A stretch of 64,000 nt of DNA, from positions 1 through 64,000 of the forward strand of contig NZ_BCRS01000005.1 in assembly GCF_001552715.1 (NCBI RefSeq). Direction: 5' to 3'. Made by a program: the position numbers and the translations under genes. Numbering within the stretch: the first letter of the stretch is position 1; each line of letters opens with the position of its first letter. This document shows positions 30,252-38,855 of the stretch, in pieces. Source of the stretch: Mycolicibacterium vaccae NBRC 14118 = CIP 105934 (GTDB taxonomy: Bacteria > Actinomycetota > Actinomycetes > Mycobacteriales > Mycobacteriaceae). The notes beneath the pieces are model-generated. The model was not told the DNA's origin. It was given only the letters and a program-made list of their open reading frames with translations, and did no database searches.

Positions 30252-31016
30252 ATGCACGCCGCGGTCAGGGTCCGGATTCTCGGCGTCGGCATGGGCCCCC
30301 AGCACGTCACGCCGGAGGTCGCCGACGCGCTGCGCTCCGTGGACTACGTGCTCGCCGCCGAGAAGTCCGGCGACGACCGTCTGCTCGCGCTGCGCCGCGA
30401 GATCCTGGGCCGGTACGGCGGCGCCGAACTGGTCGCGCTGCCCGATCCGGCGCGCGACCGCTCCGCGGGCCTGGACACCCGGGGCTACGAAGCCGCGGTC
30501 GGCGACTGGCACGATGCCCGCGCCGCCGCGTATGCGCAGGTGCTCAGGGAGCGCGGCGGGACGGCCGCGTTCCTGGTCTGGGGCGACCCGTCGCTGTACG
30601 ACTCGACGATCCGGGTGGTCGAGAAGATGCGTGACCTGCTGAGTCCGCAGGTCGTGCTGGATTTCGACGTGCTGCCCGGCATCAGCGCGCCGCAGTTGCT
30701 CGCGGCGCGGCACCGCATCGTGCTGCACGAGGTCGGCAGGCCGGTGCACATCACCACCGGCCGCCGGCTGCAGGAGGCGGTGGCCGCGGGGATGGACAAC
30801 ATCGTCGCGATGCTGAACCCGCCGCCGGAGCGGCTGGACTTCGACGGGCTTGCCGACTGGACGATCTGGTGGGCGGCCAATCTCGGCGCTGCCGGCGAAC
30901 GTCTGGTCTCCGGCCGGCTCGGCGACGTGCTGCCCGCGATCACGCAGGCGCGCGCCGCCGCCGACGAGTGCGACGGCTGGGTGATGGACGTGTTCCTGGT
31001 CAGGCGGCCCCGGTGA
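30252..31016 (+). CDS. cobF: CobF, precorrin-6A synthase (deacetylating)
   Basis: The 254-residue product is a SAM-dependent tetrapyrrole methylase: VRILGVGMGPQHVTPEVADALRSVDYVLAAEKSGDD at the start, FLVWGDPSLYDST, and VLPGISAPQLLAARHRI, the set that separates CobF from other Cob methylases. It adds the C1 methyl and releases acetate in the aerobic cobalamin pathway. The stop overlaps cobQ (GTGA). CobF is found only in aerobic-type producers, and M. tuberculosis is reported to lack it. Confidence 0.9.
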   Translation: MHAAVRVRILGVGMGPQHVTPEVADALRSVDYVLAAEKSGDDRLLALRREILGRYGGAELVALPDPARDRSAGLDTRGYEAAVGDWHDARAAAYAQVLRERGGTAAFLVWGDPSLYDSTIRVVEKMRDLLSPQVVLDFDVLPGISAPQLLAARHRIVLHEVGRPVHITTGRRLQEAVAAGMDNIVAMLNPPPERLDFDGLADWTIWWAANLGAAGERLVSGRLGDVLPAITQARAAADECDGWVMDVFLVRRPR

Positions 31017-32488
31017 CCGGGCTGCTGATCGCGGGCACGACCAGCGACGCGGGCAAGACGGCGGTGACCACGGGGCTGTGCCGCGCGCTGGCACGCCGGG
31101 GACTCAAGGTCGCCCCGTACAAGGCGCAGAACATGTCGAACAACTCGATGGTGTGCCCGGGCGCAGACGGGACCGGGGCCGAGATCGGCCGGGCCCAGTG
31201 GGTGCAGGCGCTGGCCGCCCGCGCCGTCCCGGAGCCCGCGATGAACCCGGTGCTGCTCAAACCGGGAAGCGACCGCCGTAGCCACGTCGTGCTGATGGGC
31301 CTGCCGTGGGGGCAGGTGTCGTCGTCGGACTGGCTGGAGGGGCGCCGGGCGCTGGCCGAGGCCGCGCACGCCGCCTACGACGAGCTGGCCGCGCGCTACG
31401 ACGTGGTGATCGCCGAAGGCGCCGGCAGTCCCACCGAGATCAACCTGCGCGCAGGCGATTACGTCAACCTCGGGCTGGCCCGGCATGCCGGTCTGCCGAC
31501 CGTCGTGGTCGGCGACATCGATCGCGGCGGGGTGTTCGCGGCGTTCTTCGGGACGGTCGCGCTGCTCTCACCCGAAGACCAGGCGTTGGTCGCCGGGTTC
31601 GTGGTGAACAAGTTCCGCGGCGATCAGGCACTGCTCGACCCCGGTCTGCGCGACCTGGAACGGCTGACCGGACGCCGGGTGTTCGGCACCGTGCCGTGGC
31701 ACCCCGACGTGTGGCTGGATTCCGAAGACGCACTGGAACTTCAGGGGCGCGGCTCCACCCGCCCGGGTGCTCCCCGGGTCGCGGTGGTGCGGTTCCCGCG
31801 GATCAGCAACTTCACCGACGTCGACGCGCTCGGCCTGGAACCCGGTCTCGACGTGGTGTTCGCCTCACAGCCCGGCGCTCTGGCCGATGCCGACCTGGTG
31901 GTGCTGCCCGGGACCCGCGCGACGATCGCCGACCTGGCCTGGCTGCGCAGCCGTGGTCTGGACCGGGCGGTGCTGGCCCACGCCGCGGCCGGTAAGCCGG
32001 TGCTGGGGATCTGCGGGGGCTTCCAGATGCTGGGCAGGCAGATCCGCGACCCGCACGGTGTGGAGGGCGGCGTCGCCGAGGCCGAGGGCCTGGGACTGCT
32101 CGACGTGGTGACCAACTTCGTCGCGGACAAGACGCTGCGGTTGCCCGAGGGTCACTGGGACGGTGTGGCCGCGGCGGGCTACGAGATCCACCATGGCCGG
32201 ATCACCCGCGGGGCCGGGGTCGAGGAGTTCCCCGGCGGTGCTCGCCGCCGGCACGTGTTCGGCACGATGTGGCACGGCGCGTTCGAAGGCGACGCGCTGC
32301 GCGCCCGCTTCCTGACCGAGACTCTCGGCGTGCCGCCCTCGGGGGTGTCGTTCCCGCAGGCCCGGGAAGACCGCCTCGATCTGCTCGGTGACCTGATCGA
32401 AGAACACCTCGACGTCGACGCGCTGCTCGACCTCGCCGCCAGCGGCCCGCCGCAAGGTCTGCCGTTCCTGCCGCCCGGAGCGCCGTGA
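31013..32488 (+). CDS. cobQ: CobQ, cobyric acid synthase
   Basis: The 491-residue amidotransferase has an N-terminal P-loop-like [19 protein letters not shown], then [14 protein letters not shown] and [19 protein letters not shown] and a C-terminal class-I-like glutaminase with [10 protein letters not shown] (nucleophile Cys) and GTMWHGAFE (His). It amidates four carboxylates of adenosylcobyrinic a,c-diamide using glutamine and ATP. The GTG at 31013 overlaps cobF and the stop overlaps cobK (TGATG), a tight biosynthetic operon. Confidence 0.95.
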   Translation: MTGLLIAGTTSDAGKTAVTTGLCRALARRGLKVAPYKAQNMSNNSMVCPGADGTGAEIGRAQWVQALAARAVPEPAMNPVLLKPGSDRRSHVVLMGLPWGQVSSSDWLEGRRALAEAAHAAYDELAARYDVVIAEGAGSPTEINLRAGDYVNLGLARHAGLPTVVVGDIDRGGVFAAFFGTVALLSPEDQALVAGFVVNKFRGDQALLDPGLRDLERLTGRRVFGTVPWHPDVWLDSEDALELQGRGSTRPGAPRVAVVRFPRISNFTDVDALGLEPGLDVVFASQPGALADADLVVLPGTRATIADLAWLRSRGLDRAVLAHAAAGKPVLGICGGFQMLGRQIRDPHGVEGGVAEAEGLGLLDVVTNFVADKTLRLPEGHWDGVAAAGYEIHHGRITRGAGVEEFPGGARRRHVFGTMWHGAFEGDALRARFLTETLGVPPSGVSFPQAREDRLDLLGDLIEEHLDVDALLDLAASGPPQGLPFLPPGAP

Positions 32489-33231
32489 TGCGAATCCTGT
32501 TGCTGGGCGGCACATCCGAGGCCCGCGCGTTGGCCGAACTGTTGACCGCCGACGGCGCCGACGTCACCACCTCGCTGGCCGGGCGGGTCGCACATCCCCG
32601 GCTCCCGGTCGGGGAGGTCCGCATCGGCGGTTTCGGCGGGATCGACGGACTGCGCGCCGTGCTCGACGGGTACGACGCCGTCGTCGACGCCACGCACCCG
32701 TTCGCGAAGAACATCTCGGCCAACGCAGCAGCGGCGTGCCGCGCCGACGGCGCCCCGCTGCTGCGGCTGGAACGACCGGGCTGGAGTGCGCGCAGCCGCG
32801 ACACCTGGCACTGGGTCGACACCCACGAGGACGCCGCGGCCACCGCGGCCCGGCTGGGCGCCCGCCCGTTCCTGACGGTCGGCCGCCAGGAGATCGACCG
32901 CTTCGTCCCGGATCTGCGTGAGCACGCGGTGCTGGCCCGGGTGGTGCAGGCCCCCGACGCGCAACTGCCCGCCCGCTGGCAGCTGGTGACCAGCCGCGGC
33001 CCCTACGAACTGGCCGGTGAGCTGACGCTGATGCGGGAGCACCGCGCCGACGTGCTGATCACGAAAGACTCCGGCGGAGAACACACCTGGCCGAAGATGG
33101 CGGCCGCCGAACAGCTCGGCATGCCCGTGGTCGTGGTGCGCCGCCCACCCCGCGCCGCGGGGGTGCCAACCGTGCACGACCTCACCGAGGCCGTGGCCTG
33201 GGTGCGTGCGCTGGCAGCGGGTGCGACGTGA
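32488..33231 (+). CDS. cobK: CobK, precorrin-6A reductase
   Basis: The 247-residue product has the N-terminal nucleotide motif [18 protein letters not shown], then [32 protein letters not shown] and [32 protein letters not shown], all conserved in CobK/CbiJ. It reduces precorrin-6A with NADPH. It overlaps cobQ on the left and cobU on the right (GTGA), so it is translated with them. Confidence 0.93.
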   Translation: MRILLLGGTSEARALAELLTADGADVTTSLAGRVAHPRLPVGEVRIGGFGGIDGLRAVLDGYDAVVDATHPFAKNISANAAAACRADGAPLLRLERPGWSARSRDTWHWVDTHEDAAATAARLGARPFLTVGRQEIDRFVPDLREHAVLARVVQAPDAQLPARWQLVTSRGPYELAGELTLMREHRADVLITKDSGGEHTWPKMAAAEQLGMPVVVVRRPPRAAGVPTVHDLTEAVAWVRALAAGAT

Positions 33232-33752
33232 GGGTCCTGGTCACCGGCGGCGTGCGCTCCGGGAAGTCCCGTCACGCAGAACAACTGCTGAGCCGGGCGC
33301 CCCTGGTCACCTATCTGGCCCCAGGCCGTCCCGCCGACGGCAGCGACCCCGACTGGGACGCACGCGTCGCGCAGCACCGGGCTCGCAGGCCCGCGCACTG
33401 GCGGACCGTCGAGACCGCCGACGTCGCCGCCGCGGTGCGCGAGGCCGACGGCGCCGTCCTCGTCGACTGCCTCGGCACCTGGCTCACCGCCCTGCTCGAC
33501 CGAGATCAGCTGTGGGAGGCCGACTCCCGTGAGATACACACCGCGGTCGAAGGCCGGGTCTCGGCGCTGTGCGACGCGCTGGCCGCGGCCCGGGACGTGG
33601 TGGTCGTGACCAACGAGGTCGGCCTGGGCGTCGTGCCGTCGCACCGGTCGGGGGTGCTGTTCCGCGATCTGCTCGGCACCGCCAACCAGCGGGTCTCGGC
33701 GGTGTGCGAGGAAGTGCACCTGGTGATCGCGGGCCGGGTGCTCACGCTCTGA
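33228..33752 (+). CDS. cobU: CobU, adenosylcobinamide kinase/guanylyltransferase
   Basis: The 174-residue product has Walker [15 protein letters not shown] at the N-terminus, the guanylylation segment [20 protein letters not shown] containing the His, [13 protein letters not shown] and [23 protein letters not shown]. It phosphorylates adenosylcobinamide and transfers GMP to it in the nucleotide-loop part of cobalamin synthesis. The GTG start overlaps cobK. It ends the plus-strand cobalamin operon. Confidence 0.94.
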   Translation: MRVLVTGGVRSGKSRHAEQLLSRAPLVTYLAPGRPADGSDPDWDARVAQHRARRPAHWRTVETADVAAAVREADGAVLVDCLGTWLTALLDRDQLWEADSREIHTAVEGRVSALCDALAAARDVVVVTNEVGLGVVPSHRSGVLFRDLLGTANQRVSAVCEEVHLVIAGRVLTL

Positions 33753-33771
33753 CCGCCGGCCCCGGTGTACG

Positions 33772-34212
33772 TCAGTCCAGGCAGAACTCGTTGCCCTCGG
33801 GATCGGCCATCACGATGTGGCCGCCCTGCAGCGGCGGGGCCGGCTCGTGCCGACCGAGGCGGGCGGCGCCCGCCGCGACCAACTCTGCGCACCGCTGTTC
33901 CAGTGCCGCCATCCGTTCGTCGCCCTCAAGGCCGTCGGCTGCGCGCACGTCGAGGTGGACGCGGTTCTTGGCCGCCTTGCCCTCCGGGACCCGCTGGAAG
34001 AACAGCCGAGGGCCCCGGCCGTCGGGGTCGATCACCGCCGACGCGTCGTTGTGCTGTTCGGGCGGCACGTTCATCGCGGTGAGCGCGGCCTCCCACGAGT
34101 CGAATCCGGGCGGCGGCGGTTGCACGGCGTAACCCAGGGCAGCTGCCCAGAACTCGGCCATCGCGGCCGGGTCGGCGCAGTCGAACGTCACTTGGATCTC
34201 ACGGGCGGTCAT
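33772..34212 (-). CDS. VOC (glyoxalase/bleomycin resistance-like) family protein
   Basis: The 146-residue protein reads VTFDCADPAAMAEFWAAALGYAVQPP, NRVHLDVRAADGLEGDERM and GHIVMADPEGNEFCLD, the two halves of a VOC domain of the glyoxalase-like type. Metal ligands are plausible (His in VHLDV, Glu in GNEFC), but the substrate is unknown. The ATG at 34212 overlaps the 3' end of bluB by 14 bp; an in-frame ATG at 34224 is the alternative. Its place between cobalamin genes does not prove a role in that pathway. Confidence 0.78.
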   Translation of the reverse strand: MTAREIQVTFDCADPAAMAEFWAAALGYAVQPPPPGFDSWEAALTAMNVPPEQHNDASAVIDPDGRGPRLFFQRVPEGKAAKNRVHLDVRAADGLEGDERMAALEQRCAELVAAGAARLGRHEPAPPLQGGHIVMADPEGNEFCLD

Positions 34213-34870
34213 CTGGCCCATCATGGCTCACAAACGAGCCGTGGACCGGTGATCCGTAGCGTTCCCCGTGCAGCACCGCCGACAGCGAGGTCCGCGCCCG
34301 CCAGCCGAAGCGTTCCAGGTCGGGGACGTCGGGCAGATCGGCGACGGGGCCGACGCACAGCCACGCGACCGGGCGCACGTGCCCGGGCATCCCCAGCAGG
34401 TCGCGCAGGAAGTCCTCGCGGTAGAACGACACCCAGCCGACGCCGAGCCCTTCGGCGGTCGCGGACAGCCACAGGTTCTGGATCGCGCAGACCACCGAGT
34501 ACAGACCCGCGTCCGGAATGGCGTGCCGGCCCAGCACCTGTGGGCCCCCACGGGTCGGGTCGTAGCCGACGACGATGCCGAGCCCGGATTCGCAGATCCC
34601 CTCGACCTTGATGCGGTCGAACGTCTCGGCGCGCTCACCGGACAGCCCGGCGGCGAAGATCTCTCGCTCCGCGGCCACGTGGTCGCGGAATGCGCGCAGG
34701 GTCTGCGGCGACCGGACCAGGACGAAGTCCCAGGGCTGCGACATGCCGACCGACGGCGCGGCATGCGCGGCGAGCAGCACCCGGCGCAGCACGTCGTCGT
34801 CGACCGGTGCGCCGGTGAACTCGCGGCGGGTGTCCCGGCGGCGGTTGATGACGTCGTACAGGTCGTTCAC
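34199..34870 (-). CDS. bluB: BluB, 5,6-dimethylbenzimidazole synthase
   Basis: The 223-residue nitroreductase-fold protein reads VINRRRDTRREFTGAPVDDDVLRRVLLAAHAAPSVGMSQPWDFVLV, with the RR-TRR-F and PSVG-SQPW motifs of BluB, and GLGVGWVSFYRED. It converts FMNH2 and oxygen to dimethylbenzimidazole, the lower ligand of B12. The start overlaps the cobM stop (ATGA). Presence of bluB with the cob genes indicates aerobic synthesis of true cobalamin. Confidence 0.92.
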   Translation of the reverse strand: MNDLYDVINRRRDTRREFTGAPVDDDVLRRVLLAAHAAPSVGMSQPWDFVLVRSPQTLRAFRDHVAAEREIFAAGLSGERAETFDRIKVEGICESGLGIVVGYDPTRGGPQVLGRHAIPDAGLYSVVCAIQNLWLSATAEGLGVGWVSFYREDFLRDLLGMPGHVRPVAWLCVGPVADLPDVPDLERFGWRARTSLSAVLHGERYGSPVHGSFVSHDGPDDRP

Positions 34871-35640
34871 CGGTGCCGCCCCGGCCGGTCCCGTGCGGGG
34901 TCGTACAGGTGGCTCTCGCCGGCCTCGGGGTCGGGCCGGCCGGCCAGCGCGCGTCCCACCAGGATCACCGCGGCCTGGCGCAGGCCGGCCGACTCCACCG
35001 CGTCGGCGATGTCGGCGACCGTGCCGCGCAGGACCAGCTCCTGCGGCTGCGACGCCCGGTACACCACCACCACAGGGCAGTCCGGCCCGTAGTCGGGGGC
35101 GATCTCGGCCATCAGCTCGCGGATCCGGGTGACGGCCAGGTGCAGCACGAGCGTCGCCCGGGTCGCGGCGAAGGCCTTGAGCGACTCGGTCTCGGGCATC
35201 GCGGTGGAGCGCTGTTGAGTGCGGGTCAGCACCACCGACTGCGCGACGAGCGGGACGGTCAGCTCGCGCCCGACCCGGGCCGCGGCGGCCGCGTACGCGG
35301 GCACCCCGGGTGTCACGTCCCAGGTCACCCCGGCCGCATCGAGCCTGCGGGTCTGTTCGGACACCGCCGAGTACACCGAAGGATCCCCGGAGACCAGCCG
35401 GACCACGCGCCTGCCGGCCCGGTGCGCGCCGACCAACCGGTCCACGATCTGGTCCAGGTCGAGGTGCTCGGTGTCGACCAACTCGGCGGCCGGTGAGCAG
35501 TGCGCCAGCACCTCCGGGTCGAGGTAGGTGCCCGGGTAGAGGACCACCTCGGCGTCGGCGAGCAGCCGGGTCGCGCGGACGGTCAGCAGGTCCGCGGCGC
35601 CGGGGCCGGCGCCGACGAAGTGCACCGCACGGTCAGTCAT
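34867..35640 (-). CDS. cobM: CobM, precorrin-4 C11-methyltransferase
   Basis: The 257-residue tetrapyrrole methylase reads VHFVGAGPGAADLLTVRATRLLADAEVVLYPGTYLDPEVL, VVRLVSGDPSVYSAVSEQTRRLD, VTPGVPAYAAAAARVGRELTVP and TRTQQRSTAMPE, the last being specific to CobM/CbiF. It methylates C11 of precorrin-4 with SAM. It is the first gene of the minus-strand cobM-bluB-VOC group. Confidence 0.93.
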   Translation of the reverse strand: MTDRAVHFVGAGPGAADLLTVRATRLLADAEVVLYPGTYLDPEVLAHCSPAAELVDTEHLDLDQIVDRLVGAHRAGRRVVRLVSGDPSVYSAVSEQTRRLDAAGVTWDVTPGVPAYAAAAARVGRELTVPLVAQSVVLTRTQQRSTAMPETESLKAFAATRATLVLHLAVTRIRELMAEIAPDYGPDCPVVVVYRASQPQELVLRGTVADIADAVESAGLRQAAVILVGRALAGRPDPEAGESHLYDPARDRPGRHR

Positions 35641-35674
35641 CGAACGGAAGTCTAGGGGGGCGCGCCCGACCTCC

Positions 35675-35734
35675 CCGACTGTGGGTGTTGTGCACGCATT
35701 TTGGCGTTCAGGCGTGCACAGCCCCCACAGTCGG
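35675..35734. repeat. Palindromic intergenic repeat, family A
   Basis: Two 23-bp arms (35675-35697 and 35712-35734) beginning CCGACTGTGGG and ending GTGCACGC are complementary with two mismatches and flank a 14-base loop. It lies 4 bp after the amidohydrolase stop and upstream of cobM. No T-run follows. It may be a transcription terminator or a dispersed REP-like element. Confidence 0.6.
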
Positions 35735-35738
35735 CGGC

Positions 35739-36980
35739 TCAGGCGGAGGTCAGCGCGGGCGGCTCGGCGGCCCGCGGGTCCGGGTTGGCGATCGGCAGGC
35801 CCATGAAGCGACGGGCGTTGTCGCCCATGAAGTCGTAGGTGCGCCGCACGTCCATGCCCTCGGCGTACTTCCAGAACCCTGCGGGTTCGGCCAGACCCTC
35901 CGGGTGCGGATAGTCCGAGCCGAAGAGCACCTTGTCCCAGCCGACGGTGTTGACGACGTCGGAGACGCAGCCCTCCCAGAACGGGCTGACCCAGATGTTG
36001 CGGCGGAACACGTCCAGCGGGTGCTCGGGGAAGTTCTGCGGCATCTTCTTGGCGAGTTCTTCGAAGTCGTTGAACAGCGGGAAGATCCAGGAGCTGCCGT
36101 TCTCGACGCTGGCGATGCGCAGTTTCGGGAAGCGGGTCAGGGTGCCGTGGCAGATCAGGCTGGTGATCATGTCGGCGATCTCCCGGTGGCCCAGCACCAT
36201 CCAGCGAAACGCGCTCTGCGCCATGAAGTTCTGGGTGTGCGGCGGTTCCCACCTGTTGACGTAGTCGTCGAGCGGCGGGTAGCTGGCGTGCAGCACGATG
36301 GGCAGCCCGGCGGCTTCGACGTCGCGCCAGAACGGGTCGAACTCGGGCAGCGCGGGGGAGCGCCACCCGCGCAGGCCGTGGACCGGTCCGGGTTTGATCA
36401 GCGCCACCTTGGCGCCGTGGGCCAGGATGTACTCGAGTTCGCGTCGGGCGCCGTCGACCTCGGAGAGGTTGATGATCGGAGTGGAGAACACCCGGCCCTG
36501 ATAGTCGAAACTCCAGTGCTCGAGCATCCACTGGTTCAAGGCATGGATGACGGCCAGCGTGAGCTCGGGATCGTCGGCGGTGGCGTGTTCGATCAGGCTG
36601 GCCAGCGTCGGATAGTTGAGCGCCTCGCGCACGCCTTGGCGGTCCAGCTCGGCGACACGGTCGGCGGGGTTGCGGGTGGCGGCCGGGGCTTCGATCGCCG
36701 GGCCCTGCATCTCCCGCAGTGTCAGGCCCTCGGTGTTCTGCCCGGCGAAGAACTTCTCGTGCGCGCCGGGGGCGGCGACGCGCTCGAAGGTGGGGTTGGG
36801 GATGAAGTCGGACACCCGGTTGTTGATCACGATCCGGGTGTGGCGGCCGAAGTTCGCGTACTGCACCGCCCGGGAGAACCGGTCCGGGAGGTGTCTGGTC
36901 AGCGCCTCGGCCGTCTCGTACATGTGCTGGTCGGCGTCGAAGATCGGCGCGTCGCGGAACTGCTCGGCGGATCCTGGCAT
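35739..36980 (-). CDS. Amidohydrolase family 2 (ACMSD-like) metalloenzyme
   Basis: The 413-residue protein starts PIFDADQHMYE, where the metal motif is D-x-x-x-H-like with D-A-D-Q-H, and contains LPIVLHASYPPLDDYVNRW, MVLGHREIADMI, RIASVENGSSWIFPLFNDF and VLFGSDYPHPEG with the metal Asp, matching amidohydrolase_2 enzymes (decarboxylases and hydrolases of the ACMSD group). Mycobacteria have several of this length. A TetR gene lies directly upstream on the same strand and a clear operator separates them. The substrate is unknown. Confidence 0.88.
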   Translation of the reverse strand: MPGSAEQFRDAPIFDADQHMYETAEALTRHLPDRFSRAVQYANFGRHTRIVINNRVSDFIPNPTFERVAAPGAHEKFFAGQNTEGLTLREMQGPAIEAPAATRNPADRVAELDRQGVREALNYPTLASLIEHATADDPELTLAVIHALNQWMLEHWSFDYQGRVFSTPIINLSEVDGARRELEYILAHGAKVALIKPGPVHGLRGWRSPALPEFDPFWRDVEAAGLPIVLHASYPPLDDYVNRWEPPHTQNFMAQSAFRWMVLGHREIADMITSLICHGTLTRFPKLRIASVENGSSWIFPLFNDFEELAKKMPQNFPEHPLDVFRRNIWVSPFWEGCVSDVVNTVGWDKVLFGSDYPHPEGLAEPAGFWKYAEGMDVRRTYDFMGDNARRFMGLPIANPDPRAAEPPALTSA

Positions 36981-37020
36981 CGGTGACCTCCCCGGTCGCG
37001 CACGCCCGCGGCCTGCGGGT

Positions 37021-37049
37021 GCTCATACTGTAACGCATACAGTATGAGC
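37021..37049. promoter_or_regulatory. TetR operator candidate upstream of the amidohydrolase
   Basis: A perfect 12-bp inverted repeat (GCTCATACTGTA / TACAGTATGAGC) with a 5-bp spacer lies 41 bp upstream of the amidohydrolase start, between it and the TetR gene end. The position fits repression of the amidohydrolase by the TetR protein at 37068. Confidence 0.7.
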
Positions 37050-37067
37050 CGGAACGTGCTCGGCCGG

Positions 37068-37646
37068 TCAGTCCGGCAGGCCCTTGTCCAGCACGTCGAG
37101 GGCGTCGAGGAAGGCCTGTCCCGACATCGGCCCGTCGTCGGACACGGCCATGAACACGCCCATGATCGCCCCGGCGGTGACCCGCATCTGCACGTCGTCC
37201 TCGGGCCGGTTCAGCCGCTGCGCGATCGCGGCCGTGAGCCGGTGGATCGCTTTGACGTGCTCGTTCCACAGCGCGCCCTTGGCCTCGGGCAGGGAGTACA
37301 GGAGGCGCTGACGGGCGATGATGTAGTCGAAATCCGGGCCGGCCATCCGCGCGAACACCTCGGCGGCGCCGTGCCGGTACGCGGCCACCGGTGAGAGCCC
37401 CGTGGGGGCGGCCAGGAACGCGTCGATGATCGGCGTGAACAGGTCGTCGGAGAACAGCACCGACTCCTTGGTGGGGAAGTACCGGAAGAACGTGCGCGGC
37501 GAGACGTCGGCGGCATCGGCGATCTGCTCGACGGTGGTCTGTGCGTAGCCGCGCTGCTCGAACAACCGGAACGCCTCCCGGCGCACGGTCTCGCGGGTGC
37601 GCGTCTTCTTGCGTTCCCGCAGACTGGGCCGTTCGCCGCCGCTCAT
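37068..37646 (-). CDS. TetR-family regulator
   Basis: The 192-residue protein has the HTH KKTRTRETVRREAFRLFEQRGYAQTTVEQIADAADVSPRTFFRYFPTKESVLF and a helical C-terminal domain with QRLLYSLPEAKGALWNEHVKAIHRL, matching the mycobacterial TetR group with a TetR_C_7-like ligand domain. The ATG at 37646 is preceded by AAGGG. It is co-directional with and upstream of the amidohydrolase, with the operator at 37021-37049 in the gap, so it likely controls that gene. Confidence 0.88.
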   Translation of the reverse strand: MSGGERPSLRERKKTRTRETVRREAFRLFEQRGYAQTTVEQIADAADVSPRTFFRYFPTKESVLFSDDLFTPIIDAFLAAPTGLSPVAAYRHGAAEVFARMAGPDFDYIIARQRLLYSLPEAKGALWNEHVKAIHRLTAAIAQRLNRPEDDVQMRVTAGAIMGVFMAVSDDGPMSGQAFLDALDVLDKGLPD

Positions 37647-37725
37647 CCCTTGATTGTCGCAGCAGCGATTGGCGGTCAAGCTCGTTCGTGACAAACCGGT
37701 GACGGGCGGGGGTACGGTGGCGCAG

Positions 37726-38748
37726 TCAGCGCGGGGGCTCCGCGGTGGTGCCGCGCACGATCAGCTGCGGCTCGAGGACCACGTCCGTGGCCCGAGACGG
37801 CCCCTCGACGAGCATCGAGACCGCCAACTCCACCGAGCGGCGGGCGATCTCGCCGGCGTCCTGATGGATGGTGGTCAGGTCGATGCGGGGGTTCTCCGAC
37901 AGTCGGCTGTCGTCGAACCCCATCAGGGACACGCGGCCCGGCACGTCGACACCGGCGCGGGTGAAGACGTCGAGGATCCCGAGCGCGCAGCGGTCGTTAC
38001 CTGCCAGCACGGCCGTCGGCAGCGTCGGTGCCGCCAGCATCGTGCGTGCCGCTTCGGCACCGGCTTCCTCGTTGTGGGCGCCGGGGATCACCACGGACTC
38101 GCCGGCCAGGCCGTGGGCGCGCATCGCGCGGCAATAGGCTTCCTGCCGGTCGTCCGAGCCGGGGTCCGTGCCGCCACTGACGTGGTGAATGTGGTGGTGT
38201 CCCAGGTCGACCAGGTAGTCGACGGCCTGCCGGATGCCCTTGGCGTCGTCGGTCCGGACGGTCGCCAGCGGAACCTCGTCGTTCAGTCCGGTCAGCCGCC
38301 TGCAGGCCACCACCACCGGCACCCGGGAGGCGAGCTCGTCGAAGAAGTCCTGGCCGGCCTTCGGTCCGAGCAGGATCAGCGCGCCGCACCGGTGGCTGAG
38401 TAGTGACTCGACGACGGTCGGTTCGGTCCGCCCGGGCAGGTTCGCCGACAGCAGAACCTCGTAACCGAGTTTCTCGGCGGCCGGATAGATGTGGGTGATC
38501 AGTTCGGCCTCGAAGAGCTGCCGGATGTCGCTCATGACGCCGAGGGTGCGGCTGCGGCCCTGGGCGAGCAGGCGGGCCGCGGAGTCCGGCCGGTAACCGA
38601 TCTCGTCGGCGATCGCCAGGACGCGCTGCCGCGTCTCGTCGCTGGCGCCGGGCTTTCCGTCGAGGATGAACGACACCAGCGTCCGCGACACCCCGGCGCG
38701 TTCGGCGACGTCGGCCATGGTGGGGCGACGCCGGCGCGGGGTGGTCAC
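37726..38748 (-). CDS. LacI-family regulator of the inositol-type operon
   Basis: The 340-residue protein has the LacI headpiece RRPTMADVAERAGVSRTLVSFILDGKPGASDETRQRVLAIADEIGYRPDSAARLLAQGRS, including the hinge helix, and a periplasmic-binding-like sensor (GVMSDIRQLFEAELITHIYPAAEKLGYEVLL ... VSLMGFDDSRLSENPRIDLTTIHQD). The GTG at 38748 with AGAGGAACGAGG upstream is preferred. It diverges from the transporter operon, and two near-palindromes with the AACGCGCGTT core lie between them. Confidence 0.9.
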   Translation of the reverse strand: MTTPRRRRPTMADVAERAGVSRTLVSFILDGKPGASDETRQRVLAIADEIGYRPDSAARLLAQGRSRTLGVMSDIRQLFEAELITHIYPAAEKLGYEVLLSANLPGRTEPTVVESLLSHRCGALILLGPKAGQDFFDELASRVPVVVACRRLTGLNDEVPLATVRTDDAKGIRQAVDYLVDLGHHHIHHVSGGTDPGSDDRQEAYCRAMRAHGLAGESVVIPGAHNEEAGAEAARTMLAAPTLPTAVLAGNDRCALGILDVFTRAGVDVPGRVSLMGFDDSRLSENPRIDLTTIHQDAGEIARRSVELAVSMLVEGPSRATDVVLEPQLIVRGTTAEPPR

Positions 38749-38775
38749 AGCCTCGTTCCTCTCGGTGAGTGACGG

Positions 38776-38804
38776 TTGACACATATGTGAGTCGGGTTCA
38801 TAGT
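38776..38804 (+). promoter_or_regulatory. Sigma-70-type promoter of the sugar operon
   Basis: TTGACA (38776-38781) and CATAGT (38799-38804) are separated by 17 bases, close to the vegetative consensus. The predicted start falls near 38811, inside the LacI operator region, a classical arrangement for repression. Confidence 0.65.
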
Positions 38805-38809
38805 AGTCC

Positions 38810-38835
38810 TTACGCGCGTTACTAACGCGCGTTAG
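38810..38835. promoter_or_regulatory. LacI operators
   Basis: CTAACGCGCGTTAG (38822-38835) is a perfect 14-bp palindrome with the central CG of LacI-family sites. TTACGCGCGTTA (38810-38821) is an adjacent imperfect copy. They lie just downstream of the predicted promoter and 20 bp before the transporter gene. Confidence 0.75.
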
Positions 38836-38855
38836 TAGCCGAAGCGAGGTTCCCG

